Source: Lysinibacillus capsici (GTDB taxonomy: Bacteria; Bacillota; Bacilli; Bacillales_A; Planococcaceae). From it: 64,000 nucleotides of DNA. The stretch spans positions 107,389 to 171,388 of the forward strand of contig NZ_PXXX01000019.1 in NCBI RefSeq assembly GCF_003367505.1. Direction: 5' to 3'. The notes under the pieces were generated by a model. That model did not search any database. It was not told where the DNA came from and was given only the letters and a program-made list of their open reading frames with translations. Numbering within the stretch: the stretch's first letter is position 1; each line of letters opens with the position of its first letter. A program made the position numbers and the translations under genes. This document shows, in pieces, positions 41,353 to 51,100 of this stretch.

Positions 41353-43245
41353 ATGTTTAAGAAACTTAGGACTACATGTATTGTATCAGCAGTTGCGTTG
41401 GCTACGATTTTGCCAGGACAAGCGTCTGCATCAGTGACTAGTAACAATGGAATTCAGATAAAAAACAATGTTTCGATTACGATTAATGGAGAGACGATTC
41501 AAGTCAATGATCCTATTTTAAATAAATCGGATTTCTTATTATTACCAATGCGTGCATTGTATGAAGCAATTGGTGCAAGTGTGGATTGGGATAAGGAAAC
41601 GTTGACGGCATCGGCGATTCGCAATGGTAAAATGGTTGATTTAACGATCGATTCGAATACGGCTTTAGTAGATGGTCAAGAGGTTGCAATGGATGTTGCG
41701 CCATTTATGTATAAAGATCGTACCTACATGCCATTACGTTTCGTCAGCGAAAACTTTGATGGAGTTGTTAATTGGGATGAGGCTACTCAATCGGTGGATA
41801 TTACATTATCAGATGAAACAACAGCACCACCGCAGGAAGACCCATATATCTTACATATCAATAACAAACGTATCGTTATGAAAGATCCGATTGTTTCAAA
41901 GGATGGAAGAACCTATTTACCTGCTAGCTATATTTATGATTATTTAGATGATTCATCTGGTACTTGGCAACCTGATGGTTCCTTTGAATTGTTAATTGGT
42001 GGGATGAGCTTTATTTTTAATGATAACAGCAATCAGGCTTTGGTTAACAATGAAGCAGTGACAATGATCGAAAAGCCATTTATACAAAAAGGCAAAATGT
42101 ACATTCCTACCAAGTTTCTTGTGGATGCATTAGGCGGAAATTTACGCTATATCACAGAAAAAAAAGAAATGTATATTTATGTTTACCGTTATATGTTCAC
42201 AAGCCCCTTCCTAGATAAATCATTTGGCACGACGTCATCACCCGAGGCTGTTCCTTCTGCTCGTTTAGAGGGGGATCGTGATTTATTTATTAGTGATAAT
42301 CCTGAAACGTTAACACGTAAGCTTGTACCAATGAATAATGCGACGCTCGCCCAATATGATGTGAAACCAACTGCTGCAACGAATAAGCATCGTGTCTTTG
42401 GCTGGCATTACAACACATTAGGTACGGACGTCAATCTTGGCATTACCGTTCAAAACAAGTCTACGACAGAGAGCATTAAAGTAACTGACTCGAAGGGCAT
42501 TAGCCAAAAAACGGGTAATAGCTGGGTAGGTCATGACCTTGGCTTGACAATTGCGGACGCTACTTTAAATAACAAGCTTCAAAAATCAGAAAGTAGTGGT
42601 ATTGTCATTGCACCAGGGGAAACAAAGGTCATTGAAACATACGATTTACACTATGATTATATTATCGGCTTTTTACATGATTTAGATATTCAAGCAGTCA
42701 ATGGTGGAAAGCCAGAGTATACAATTCGTACAGTGCTTTCGAAAGATGATACAGATTTAACAACTATCCAATCGGAACAGGTTGCTGTGGATGAGTATGC
42801 GAAGCATCCAAGAGGTGCGTGGCCTAGTGCGACAATTCTAGCAGAGCTACCAGCCTATACAGTAGATACTCCTGAGGTAGGCTATAACATTTCTAATGGC
42901 CGTACAGACCATTTACAAACGGCTGAAAATTCATTTTCTCAAATCAATGGTGCTGTAGGAAACCCAGGTCACTTCGGTATGAACTATAAAGTATCCATTC
43001 CTGTTGTCAATCCAACAGGCTCTACAAAAACGATTAAGCTGAAGTTAGCTGGTCGAGGAGGATTATACAGCGGAGCGATTAAGGTGAATGGCAAAGTGTA
43101 TTTAGTGCCTTCTTTAAGAGTCGGGGCAGAGTATGTTGAATTACCTGATTTCAAAATGAAGGGTTCAAAAGATACGATTGAATTAGAACTAATGCATGCT
43201 GGTGGTGTCAACCTTCCAGTAGCAATCTATGTAGAAACAAAATAA
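41353..43245 (+). CDS. Secreted protein with two copper-amine-oxidase-N (stalk) domains
   Basis: A 630-residue exported protein. The signal peptide ends ASA (about 27). Two stalk domains follow (about 37-150 and 165-277), each with the VNDPIL...LLPMRALYEAIGASVDWD and RTYMPLRFVSENFDGVVNWDEA pattern; these bind cell wall or polysaccharide and do not imply oxidase activity. The C-terminal 330 residues are beta-rich with no domain I recognise. It has no SLH domain. AAAAGGAG precedes the ATG. The next gene starts 66 bases downstream on the same strand, so the two may share a transcript. Confidence 0.85.
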   Translation: MFKKLRTTCIVSAVALATILPGQASASVTSNNGIQIKNNVSITINGETIQVNDPILNKSDFLLLPMRALYEAIGASVDWDKETLTASAIRNGKMVDLTIDSNTALVDGQEVAMDVAPFMYKDRTYMPLRFVSENFDGVVNWDEATQSVDITLSDETTAPPQEDPYILHINNKRIVMKDPIVSKDGRTYLPASYIYDYLDDSSGTWQPDGSFELLIGGMSFIFNDNSNQALVNNEAVTMIEKPFIQKGKMYIPTKFLVDALGGNLRYITEKKEMYIYVYRYMFTSPFLDKSFGTTSSPEAVPSARLEGDRDLFISDNPETLTRKLVPMNNATLAQYDVKPTAATNKHRVFGWHYNTLGTDVNLGITVQNKSTTESIKVTDSKGISQKTGNSWVGHDLGLTIADATLNNKLQKSESSGIVIAPGETKVIETYDLHYDYIIGFLHDLDIQAVNGGKPEYTIRTVLSKDDTDLTTIQSEQVAVDEYAKHPRGAWPSATILAELPAYTVDTPEVGYNISNGRTDHLQTAENSFSQINGAVGNPGHFGMNYKVSIPVVNPTGSTKTIKLKLAGRGGLYSGAIKVNGKVYLVPSLRVGAEYVELPDFKMKGSKDTIELELMHAGGVNLPVAIYVETK

Positions 43246-43290
43246 AAAAGTCACTGGCACGGGTCATGTGACATGGTACGTGCCATACTT
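43244..43290 (+). other. Compound hairpin between the stalk-domain and glycosidase genes
   Basis: TGGCACG (43255-43261) pairs with CGTGCCA (43279-43285), with AAAGT/ACTTT continuing the base and a palindrome GTCATGTGAC in the loop. There is no T-run, so processing or attenuation is more likely than termination. Confidence 0.5.
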
Positions 43291-43311
43291 TGAATTAATT
43301 CGGAGTGAAAA

Positions 43312-45804
43312 ATGGCAAGAAAACTAATAACGATTATTGTAGTCCTACTCATGCTTACACTAACAGTTAGCCCCATCAATGGACAAGCTGCTGGTTTAGG
43401 CAATAAAGTCAGTGAAGTTAAAACAGAGGTTTCACCACAGGTAATACATTCACAGCAAAACTATACGTCAGGTTCGATACGTCAGTTTGTAAATGTTTTA
43501 GATGTCAATTTAAATAATACATATACAAAACTAGAAATTGGTATGCCAAATCCTATTAATTCATTAAAAACAACATCAGCGATGGCCAAGCAAAACACAT
43601 ATGATGGGCATCGTGTGGTTGGGGCTGTCAATGCCTCTTACTTTTTAGGAAATGGTATGCCTGCGAACTTGTTAGCAGAAAACAATGAAATTGTGAACTA
43701 TGGTATTTTGGGAGATACATATGATAGCCCAACACAAAAGCCAGTTGCATTTGGTTTATCGAAATCAGGGAAAGCTATTGCAGATTATTATTCTACGAAT
43801 CTAACTTTCCAAGTGAATGGCAAAAGCTATCCTATTGATCTTATTAATAGTGAAAGAGGAACAAATAAAAACGTTTTATATACACCTGAAAAAAGATCAA
43901 CAGGGACAAATACATGGGGGGTAGAACTCGTTGTGTCGGGCGCTAGCCAAGATACAAGTACCTTGCATTTTGGTGATCAGTTCTCAGGTACAGTATCTCA
44001 TGTAACAGCTTACGGAGCAGAAGGTAACTCTTCTGTACCAGCAGATGGCTTTGTTATCTCTGTACAAAATAAAGAGTTAGCAGCTGAATTAAGTAGTATT
44101 ACAGCAGGTACAAGCGTGGATGTCAGCTTATCAATCGATCAAAAATGGATGGATGCACAGTTCATCTTAGCTGCTGGACCAATGCTTGTGCGTAACGGCA
44201 AAGTGGATATTTCTATGCCAACGAATTCAGGGTTTGCTTCTACACGTAGTCCACGTACAGCAGTAGCTATAGATGCTACAGGTACAAAGGTATCTCTTGT
44301 AACGATTGATGGTCGCATAAGTGGTCATAGTAATGGTGTTAATTTATCAGATTTAGCTGCTCATTTAATTTCAGTGGGTGCTTCTTCGGCTATTAACCTA
44401 GACGGAGGCGGCTCTACAGCAATGGTGGCGCGTAACCCAGGAGGTTATTTCGCCAACCTAGTGAATAGACCGTCAGAGGGTAGTGAACGTCGTGTATCTG
44501 CCATTTTACAGGTAGTGAATACAGCGCCACCAGGGAAAGTAAAATCAATTACGTTAAGTAGTGTTGGTCAGGTAATGAAAGGTTCTTCTGTAGATATGCA
44601 GGTTGTAAGTGCCTATGATCAATACTTGAATCCAATGACCATCAACCCAGCAAATATGAGCTGGACAGTTGAAGGTAATATCGGCAAAATGGATGGTGCA
44701 ACCTTCACAGCAACACAAAAGGGTGAAGGGAAAATTATTGGAGAGTATGAAGGAATTCGTACGTCTACAGCTGTGAAAGTAGTAGATCTAGCAGAAAAAC
44801 CTATTGTACTAGATAGCTTTGATAATACGTCATCTTGGACAACAGAAGTGGCGAAAGCTAATGCTTCATTAGCAAGCTCTAAAGAGTATGCAAGACAGGG
44901 AATGGCTAGCTTACAATTAAACTATGATTTCACAACAGCAGGTACAGGTACAAAAGCAGCCTATATGGTTGCGAAAACACCAATTGCTATTTCAGGGCAG
45001 CCTAAAAATATCGGTCTTTGGGTATTTGGCGATGCTGGTAAGCATTGGCTAAGAGGCGTTGTCATTGATGGTGCTGGAGCTAAGCACACAATTGATTTTA
45101 CAAGCCAGGGTGGTTTAGACTGGAGTGGTTGGAAGTACGTGACGGCGAATATTCCGAGTGACTTACCACAGCCATTGAAATTCGAGCGTTTGTATGTTGC
45201 TCAGCCAACAGCATCTCTTCAGAAGAAAGGACAGCTGTATTTCGATCAATTACAAGCTGTTTATAAAGATAATCATGAGGAATTAGTTTATACAGATGTA
45301 ACAAAAGGACATTGGGCATTTTCCGAAATCCAAAGTCTATACGATCAATCCCTTATTAAAGGATACTCAAATGGAACGTTCAAACCAGAGGCATCCATTA
45401 CACGTGCTGAGGCAGCTACGATCATTGCCAGAGCTTTAAATCTAACTACAACGAAGGATTCTAGCTTTAAAGATGTGAGTAAGAGCCATTATGCATACAG
45501 TGCCATTGCTGCAGTTGAGCAGGCTGGCATTATTAAAGGGCAAGAGGCAGGGAAGTTTAATCCAAACGGACAGCTTTCACGTGCAGAAATGTCTGCCATT
45601 TTAACAAGGGCCTATAAATTAACGGGTACAAGCAAAGTAAGCTTCTCTGATGTGAAATCAACACATTGGGCATACAGCCATATCCAAGCACTTGTGGCAA
45701 ATGATTTAACTGGCGGCTTCCCAGATAACACATTTAGACCAGATGCACAAATTACACGTGCTCAATTTGCAAGCTTCTTAAATAGATGTTTATCATTAAA
45801 ATAA
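43312..45804 (+). CDS. SLH-anchored phosphodiester glycosidase (NAGPA domain)
   Basis: An 830-residue exported protein. Signal peptide (about 1-25); NAGPA domain (about 75-405) with SPRTAVAIDATG, VTIDGRISGHSNGVNLSDLAAHL and INLDGGGSTAM as catalytic-core motifs; an Ig/Big-2-like segment (about 410-495); a carbohydrate-binding-like beta sandwich (about 500-660); three SLH domains (about 665-830). NAGPA enzymes remove N-acetylglucosamine from GlcNAc-1-phosphodiesters, and bacterial members act on wall-polymer phosphodiesters. TCGGAGTGA precedes the ATG. The substrate here is inferred. Confidence 0.9.
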   Translation: MARKLITIIVVLLMLTLTVSPINGQAAGLGNKVSEVKTEVSPQVIHSQQNYTSGSIRQFVNVLDVNLNNTYTKLEIGMPNPINSLKTTSAMAKQNTYDGHRVVGAVNASYFLGNGMPANLLAENNEIVNYGILGDTYDSPTQKPVAFGLSKSGKAIADYYSTNLTFQVNGKSYPIDLINSERGTNKNVLYTPEKRSTGTNTWGVELVVSGASQDTSTLHFGDQFSGTVSHVTAYGAEGNSSVPADGFVISVQNKELAAELSSITAGTSVDVSLSIDQKWMDAQFILAAGPMLVRNGKVDISMPTNSGFASTRSPRTAVAIDATGTKVSLVTIDGRISGHSNGVNLSDLAAHLISVGASSAINLDGGGSTAMVARNPGGYFANLVNRPSEGSERRVSAILQVVNTAPPGKVKSITLSSVGQVMKGSSVDMQVVSAYDQYLNPMTINPANMSWTVEGNIGKMDGATFTATQKGEGKIIGEYEGIRTSTAVKVVDLAEKPIVLDSFDNTSSWTTEVAKANASLASSKEYARQGMASLQLNYDFTTAGTGTKAAYMVAKTPIAISGQPKNIGLWVFGDAGKHWLRGVVIDGAGAKHTIDFTSQGGLDWSGWKYVTANIPSDLPQPLKFERLYVAQPTASLQKKGQLYFDQLQAVYKDNHEELVYTDVTKGHWAFSEIQSLYDQSLIKGYSNGTFKPEASITRAEAATIIARALNLTTTKDSSFKDVSKSHYAYSAIAAVEQAGIIKGQEAGKFNPNGQLSRAEMSAILTRAYKLTGTSKVSFSDVKSTHWAYSHIQALVANDLTGGFPDNTFRPDAQITRAQFASFLNRCLSLK

Positions 45805-45812
45805 AAATGACG

Positions 45813-45846
45813 AATCCCCTGTAGTAATCTACAGGGGATTTCTTTT
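45813..45846 (+). terminator. Terminator of the NAGPA-SLH gene
   Basis: A perfect 12-bp stem AATCCCCTGTAG/CTACAGGGGATT (45813-45824 with 45829-45840) with a 4-base loop and TCTTTT. Confidence 0.88.
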
Positions 45847-45849
45847 GTA

Positions 45850-45885
45850 AAAAAAAACCGCCTTGTCCATAAAAAGACGAGGCGG
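45850..45885 (-). terminator. Terminator of the membrane-fusion gene (minus strand)
   Basis: CCGCCTTGTC/GACGAGGCGG (45858-45867 with 45876-45885) followed on the minus strand by nine T. Confidence 0.9.
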
Positions 45886-45892
45886 ATTTAGG

Positions 45893-47152
45893 TTAGAAAA
45901 CGATATATTTCACATATTGCTTCCAAGTTAGCTCTTTAAAATGGCTCCATTGGATTTTCTCAACAGGTAATGTTCTGAAGGTATAAGCTTCGAGATTACG
46001 TTTCTCATTCGAGAGCATTGGCGTACCTTCATCAAGATAATCCATAAAAATAGCTGACTTAGCCGTTTTAAATTGTACATTGACATCAATTAGCTGAATT
46101 TTACCGTCCTGATTGATGATATACAGCTTTTTGTTCCCTTTTTTAGCTGTGGCTAGCCACGATTTATCGACTTTATAGGAATCGAATGCTTCGTTGACAA
46201 TAATAGAGGCCTTACCAGTTGTCGAAAATGGGATGTCCTCGAGTGGGGCATCCTGCTGTAAGGTTACTTCATAATTAGTTGGTTGTGGTAAGGTTGCAGT
46301 TTTGGCTAGCTCATTTGCCCAAATTGTCTGATCGTCAGTAGCAATCGTTTGTTTTTCTAATACGATGCCAGATAGATCATCCTTGACATGTTTCACCTCG
46401 AAATCTACAGTTTGCCCTTCCTCCACCTTTTGCCATTCCTTTTCTGATAAATAGGCAAGCATTGCTTTTTCATTCGAATAGATTTCAAAAGTTAGCGCAC
46501 CAGCTTCTTCCTTAATCGCTGCCACAACACCATCAATAGGGCTGACAATACCCTGACGAGATTGAATTTGTGTAATTTGGGCTTCAAGTAACGCAATTTG
46601 ACGATTTGTTTCAGCAATATGTCGATTTAACAGGGCAACCGCTGTAGATGCTGAATTTTGTTGAGCAAGCTCTAATTTTAGCGTTACGGATAGCTTGTCA
46701 TTGATTTGATCCGTATTAATGGAGCTTTTTGGATTAGAATCGTCTCCATATTCATCCTCAATTTGATCAAGTGCATCCTGTAAATCTTGTAATTCTGTTT
46801 CATATGCTGTGCGTTCAGATTCAAGCTTTGTTAACTCCTCATCCACCTCATCCGTTTTATAGGTAGCAAGTACATCATTCATCATCACTTCTTGGCCACG
46901 CTTTACATTCACAGCTGATAAGTTAGTTGCATCAGCAGTAATCGTGTATGTCTCAGCAGGCGCTACAATGGTATCTTTATGAACACGCTCTGTATTCGTG
47001 CCGATATAAGCTTTTTGAAATTCATCGATAAAGTAGGATCGTGTCACGTTGCTATTATCTTTAAAGACAAAATAAGCATTTATGCCGATTACTAGCATTG
47101 CTAACACGATGGTCGTAGTTGTCCATGGTCTTGTTTTGATAAATGCCATCAT
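45893..47152 (-). CDS. HlyD/YknX-like membrane fusion protein
   Basis: A 419-residue protein with one N-terminal membrane helix (about 9-29), a lipoyl/barrel-sandwich half (about 60-95), a coiled-coil hairpin (about 100-205) of Glu/Leu/Gln-rich helices, the returning barrel half (SRQGIVSPIDGVVAAIKEEAGAL, about 208-232) and a C-terminal beta domain. Such adaptors join an ABC or other transporter to the outside. None is encoded beside it. It overlaps the upstream membrane protein by 4 bases (ATGA). Confidence 0.82.
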   Translation of the reverse strand: MMAFIKTRPWTTTTIVLAMLVIGINAYFVFKDNSNVTRSYFIDEFQKAYIGTNTERVHKDTIVAPAETYTITADATNLSAVNVKRGQEVMMNDVLATYKTDEVDEELTKLESERTAYETELQDLQDALDQIEDEYGDDSNPKSSINTDQINDKLSVTLKLELAQQNSASTAVALLNRHIAETNRQIALLEAQITQIQSRQGIVSPIDGVVAAIKEEAGALTFEIYSNEKAMLAYLSEKEWQKVEEGQTVDFEVKHVKDDLSGIVLEKQTIATDDQTIWANELAKTATLPQPTNYEVTLQQDAPLEDIPFSTTGKASIIVNEAFDSYKVDKSWLATAKKGNKKLYIINQDGKIQLIDVNVQFKTAKSAIFMDYLDEGTPMLSNEKRNLEAYTFRTLPVEKIQWSHFKELTWKQYVKYIVF

Positions 47153-47826
47153 CCTAACCCCCTAGCAATCCATTCTTTAATTGGTAGTACACTAATCAAA
47201 CCAACAAATATGGCCATAAATAGCTGTATACCAATCAATTTGACTACTAACATTTTTCTACTAGCTTCTTCCTCCCATTTTGATAGGAAGAGATACTGTA
47301 CAATAATGATTAAAACAGTTGTTACCGTCAACTGATTGAGGGTAAATAATACGAAATCTGTTTCAATCACCTGTAAGGCAGCAGGAGCTAAGGAGAAGAA
47401 AGAAAACATGGTTGTATAGCCTACAGCATAGAAAACAGCAAAGAGGATTGCTTTTTCAATTAATAGAAAGGCTACAACATAAAGCTGCACTCTTTTTATC
47501 CAAGTATAAGGAATGTCCGTTAATAGATGTAAAAGATAGGTAACACCATAATAGTGGAAGCAAAAATAGACGATTGCCCATAAAACGGCACCAAGCATCG
47601 AAAGTATACGTGCTACATAGTATTCATTTTGTAAATCCTTTGCGAATAAGGACGTTAAATTTTCTGTCCCCATTCCCCAATATTCGCGAGCAGCAAACAA
47701 CAGGATGAAAAGAATGAACACCGTTAGTACTCTTTTTTTATATCCGATGACCTCGCCTTCCTCTACGATGCTAGTAAAGTAGGTAGGATTTTTTAAGCTA
47801 TGCCAGAACTTATAATGGTAAAACAT
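47149..47826 (-). CDS. Multi-pass membrane protein, Yip1-like (YknW-like)
   Basis: A 225-residue protein with five predicted membrane helices and the N-terminal pattern FWHSLKNPTYFTSIVEE of Yip1-family bacterial proteins. The ATG at 47826 is chosen for the AAAGGA 9 bases upstream; a frame open to 47961 has no site and adds 45 atypical residues. It is coupled to the membrane fusion gene. In B. subtilis YknW (Yip1) works with YknX (membrane fusion), YknY and YknZ (ABC parts); the latter two are missing here. The Yip1 assignment is tentative. Confidence 0.62.
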   Translation of the reverse strand: MFYHYKFWHSLKNPTYFTSIVEEGEVIGYKKRVLTVFILFILLFAAREYWGMGTENLTSLFAKDLQNEYYVARILSMLGAVLWAIVYFCFHYYGVTYLLHLLTDIPYTWIKRVQLYVVAFLLIEKAILFAVFYAVGYTTMFSFFSLAPAALQVIETDFVLFTLNQLTVTTVLIIIVQYLFLSKWEEEASRKMLVVKLIGIQLFMAIFVGLISVLPIKEWIARGLG

Positions 47827-48182
47827 AAAACAGCGTCCTTTCTTCCAAAATAGGATATCAAAGTTGTAGTATACACCTTGTAAAGATATTATGACATATG
47901 AAAATAGCTGTTTTTTTCCAATAAATTCATTGAAAAAACATAATCTCTTATTATATGTCAATTGGTGAAAACCTTATATAACACCATTGTATAGTATAAT
48001 TGAAATAACTTCCTGTTTTTCTAGCTAGTAATTTAGAAAAATTACTTTTGATATGTCTCATTTTGTAAATATATTAGAATGGCTTGAAATCAAGCAATTT
48101 ACACCGATACTAAAGTCATAAATTCTAAATGAAAATGAACACAATCATTTTCCTATACATAAACGATGAAAGGGTGGTTCGA

Positions 48183-51100
48183 TTGAATCGAAAATTGACA
48201 GCAGGGGTCATAACGGGTCTTTTATTGGCACCTACGGCTATAGCGAACGCACACGCACAGGACAACGAAGGACAGTCGCACATCTCAATACAATCAGAAA
48301 AGGTAGCTTATGCAAATGAGGTTGCAGCAACTATAGCAAGGGAACAACTTATTGCACAATTTGGCAAGCTATCAGAGAATTCATCAGATAATGAAATGGT
48401 TATTGCAGATGGTGATATAACGATTGTACAAAATTCAGCTGATTTTAATGCCGATGAAAAAGCTTTTATACAAGCGAAATATGACTATGTAGTTAAGCAA
48501 CGACTACTATTAAAGAAGCTTAAGGAAATTAGCGATAAGATGGGTACTATTTCATATACCAGCAAAACATTTATTAACGATGTGAAAAATGTACAAAGCC
48601 AATATGAAACATTTTTAGGAGATGAATCAACAGCGACATCCTATCAATATGTGCAAGACCAATTCAACCAAGTTGTTCTTGCTGCACTTAATAATGGGGC
48701 GAAGGATATTGCCTCAACAGTTCGTGGCACAGTGTTGCAATATGGCTATGATGAAACAGCACGCAATGTCTATTTTAAAGGCAAGGGAATGGATGTTGAC
48801 AAGTTAAGTAAGCTGAAAGTGGACGTAGCAAAAGTAGAACCGGTCATTACAGAATTAGATCAGTTAGTTGAGTTATTGGAGAAATCTACGGATTATTCAG
48901 CTATTTCTCCTGGAATGAATAGTTTTACCACGAATTATAATGCGCTGACAGCAGAGCAAAAGAAAGTGGTCGAAGCTTATAATCCAAATGATGATAAAAT
49001 CACACCTTTTAAGAAGTATAAGGATGCCTTGTCAGGTTTATCTGCTTTAGATAAAGTGACTTCCAGCATTGTACAGTTAAAAGGTAAGCAACCTGCAGAT
49101 TTCACTTCAGCCTCAAGCTTTATTAGTGCTGTGACGGCTGTTGAGAAAGCCTACAATAGTCTGGATGCAGCCTCCAAACAATTATTAAAAACGGAATATG
49201 AAAGTATTGCACAATATCTTAAAGCAGCAAATATTTCGAAAAGCATTTCAGGGTTGCGTGTATCCAAAGAAGATGTATATCGTACAACAGTCAAAGACAT
49301 AAAAGCGGAATACGATCTCTTAACGGATGGTAAAGGTTTTGTTAAAAACATAGGGGATCTAGATCTGGCGTTAGCAAATATTGCATATGCAGAGGATATT
49401 GAAGGAAAGATTAAAGCCATTAATGTTGTAGAAGAAGCTAATAAAGTAGCTGCTATTAAAGCTGCACGCGAAGCCTATAATAATCCTTCAGGCACAAATA
49501 TCAATGCGTCCAATGTGAAAAAAATCGTCAATAATCTAGCAGAGCTCACAGCGTGGGAGAAAAATTTAGGTGCTGCCTTAAAGGTAGATAAGTTAATTGA
49601 TAGCCTTGATCCTGCCGCCAAAACATTTGAAAGTAAAACTTTATCTGCGTGGACTGCCTTTAATAAGCTCACTGAAAATGATCAGAAGCTAGTGCAGGGA
49701 GCGACAAAACTAAAGCTGTTTCAAACATACGCAGAAGCATCGAAAACGATTAATACATTAAAGCCGACAACTGACTACGGTACACAGCTTACCAAGTTGA
49801 AAGAGACAGTGGAGAAATTAGATACGACTTTGCAAGGGCATGAAACAGCTCTTACTAATTTGAAAACACAGCTGCAAAACAAAATAGATGCTTTAGTTAA
49901 AGAGGAAGAAGCGGTACAGGCTGTTACAACGGAAATTGATCTGTTAAATAGCAATATAGCTATTGAAAAAATATTGGATGCACGAGCTCACTATAATGCG
50001 TTATCATCAACAGCTAAAAAGCGTGTAACAAATATTAAAGCGTTAACAGATTTAGAGAAATCCTATAAATCAGTCGTTAATGTTATCTCTCTCTTTGAAA
50101 AACTAGATTCTAATTCAAAAAGCTATATTTCTAAAGCAAAATCAGCTTATACCGCTTACGCGAAGCTAGATGATAAGAATAAGACGTTTGTCCAAAATTA
50201 TAAAGATTTAAAAGATATAATTCCTGCGATTGATGTAATGGTGCAAATTAGTGCATTAAATCCATCTAAAAAAACGTATAAAGATGATGTGGTAAAAGCA
50301 GATGAAGCGTTTAATAAATTGGGTGAATCTCTTAAGGCAAAGGTAGTAAATAGCGAGGACCTAACAAAAGCACAAGGCTTCATCAATACGGCCAAAGCAT
50401 TTGATGACCGTATTCTAGCCTTAGCAAATGAAGGCCCTGACACATTTGTCAAAAAGGTAGCCGAACTTACATTAGAATATAAAGCAATGGATAAGAACGC
50501 ACAGAAGCTAGTGGAGCAAGCCAAAATGTTAAGCTCCTATGAAAAGGATAACAAGGCGGTAATCAAGGTGATTCAAATGATCGATGCCTTAAATCCAACA
50601 AATAAGGATTATACAAAAAAGGTTCTTGATGCACGTAAAGCCTATAATGCACTTGATCAAGTTTCCCAAAAACGTGTAACAAACTATGCTAATCTCACAG
50701 CTGTAGAGGATGTTGCTTCCTTGATTGGTCTTATTGCGTCGTTAAAACCAACAAGTAAAACTTTCTATCAAGATATGAAAACAGCGCGTGAGCTTTATGA
50801 TGCCTTGCCAGCAGAGAAGCAGCAAGCGATCGTAAACTATGATGCACTGGTAGCAGCAGAGAATGAACAAGGATTAGCACAGAGTGTAGTCGAGCTAATT
50901 AAATTAACAGAAGTGCAAGATGCTGACTATTTAACGAAGCTGATGAATGCGCGTGTAGCATACGATAAGCTGTCATCTGACCAAAAGAAATTAGTGACGA
51001 ATATTAAAGATTTAACAACACGTGAAAAAGCAGTGAAACCAATTTTAAGTGTGATGGTTCAAATTAATGAACTAGATCCAGAATCAACAAGCTTTGTTAG

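Noticed and set aside
41353-43245. Copper amine oxidase enzyme
   Set aside because: Only the N-terminal stalk domain is present, twice; no catalytic topaquinone domain is seen.
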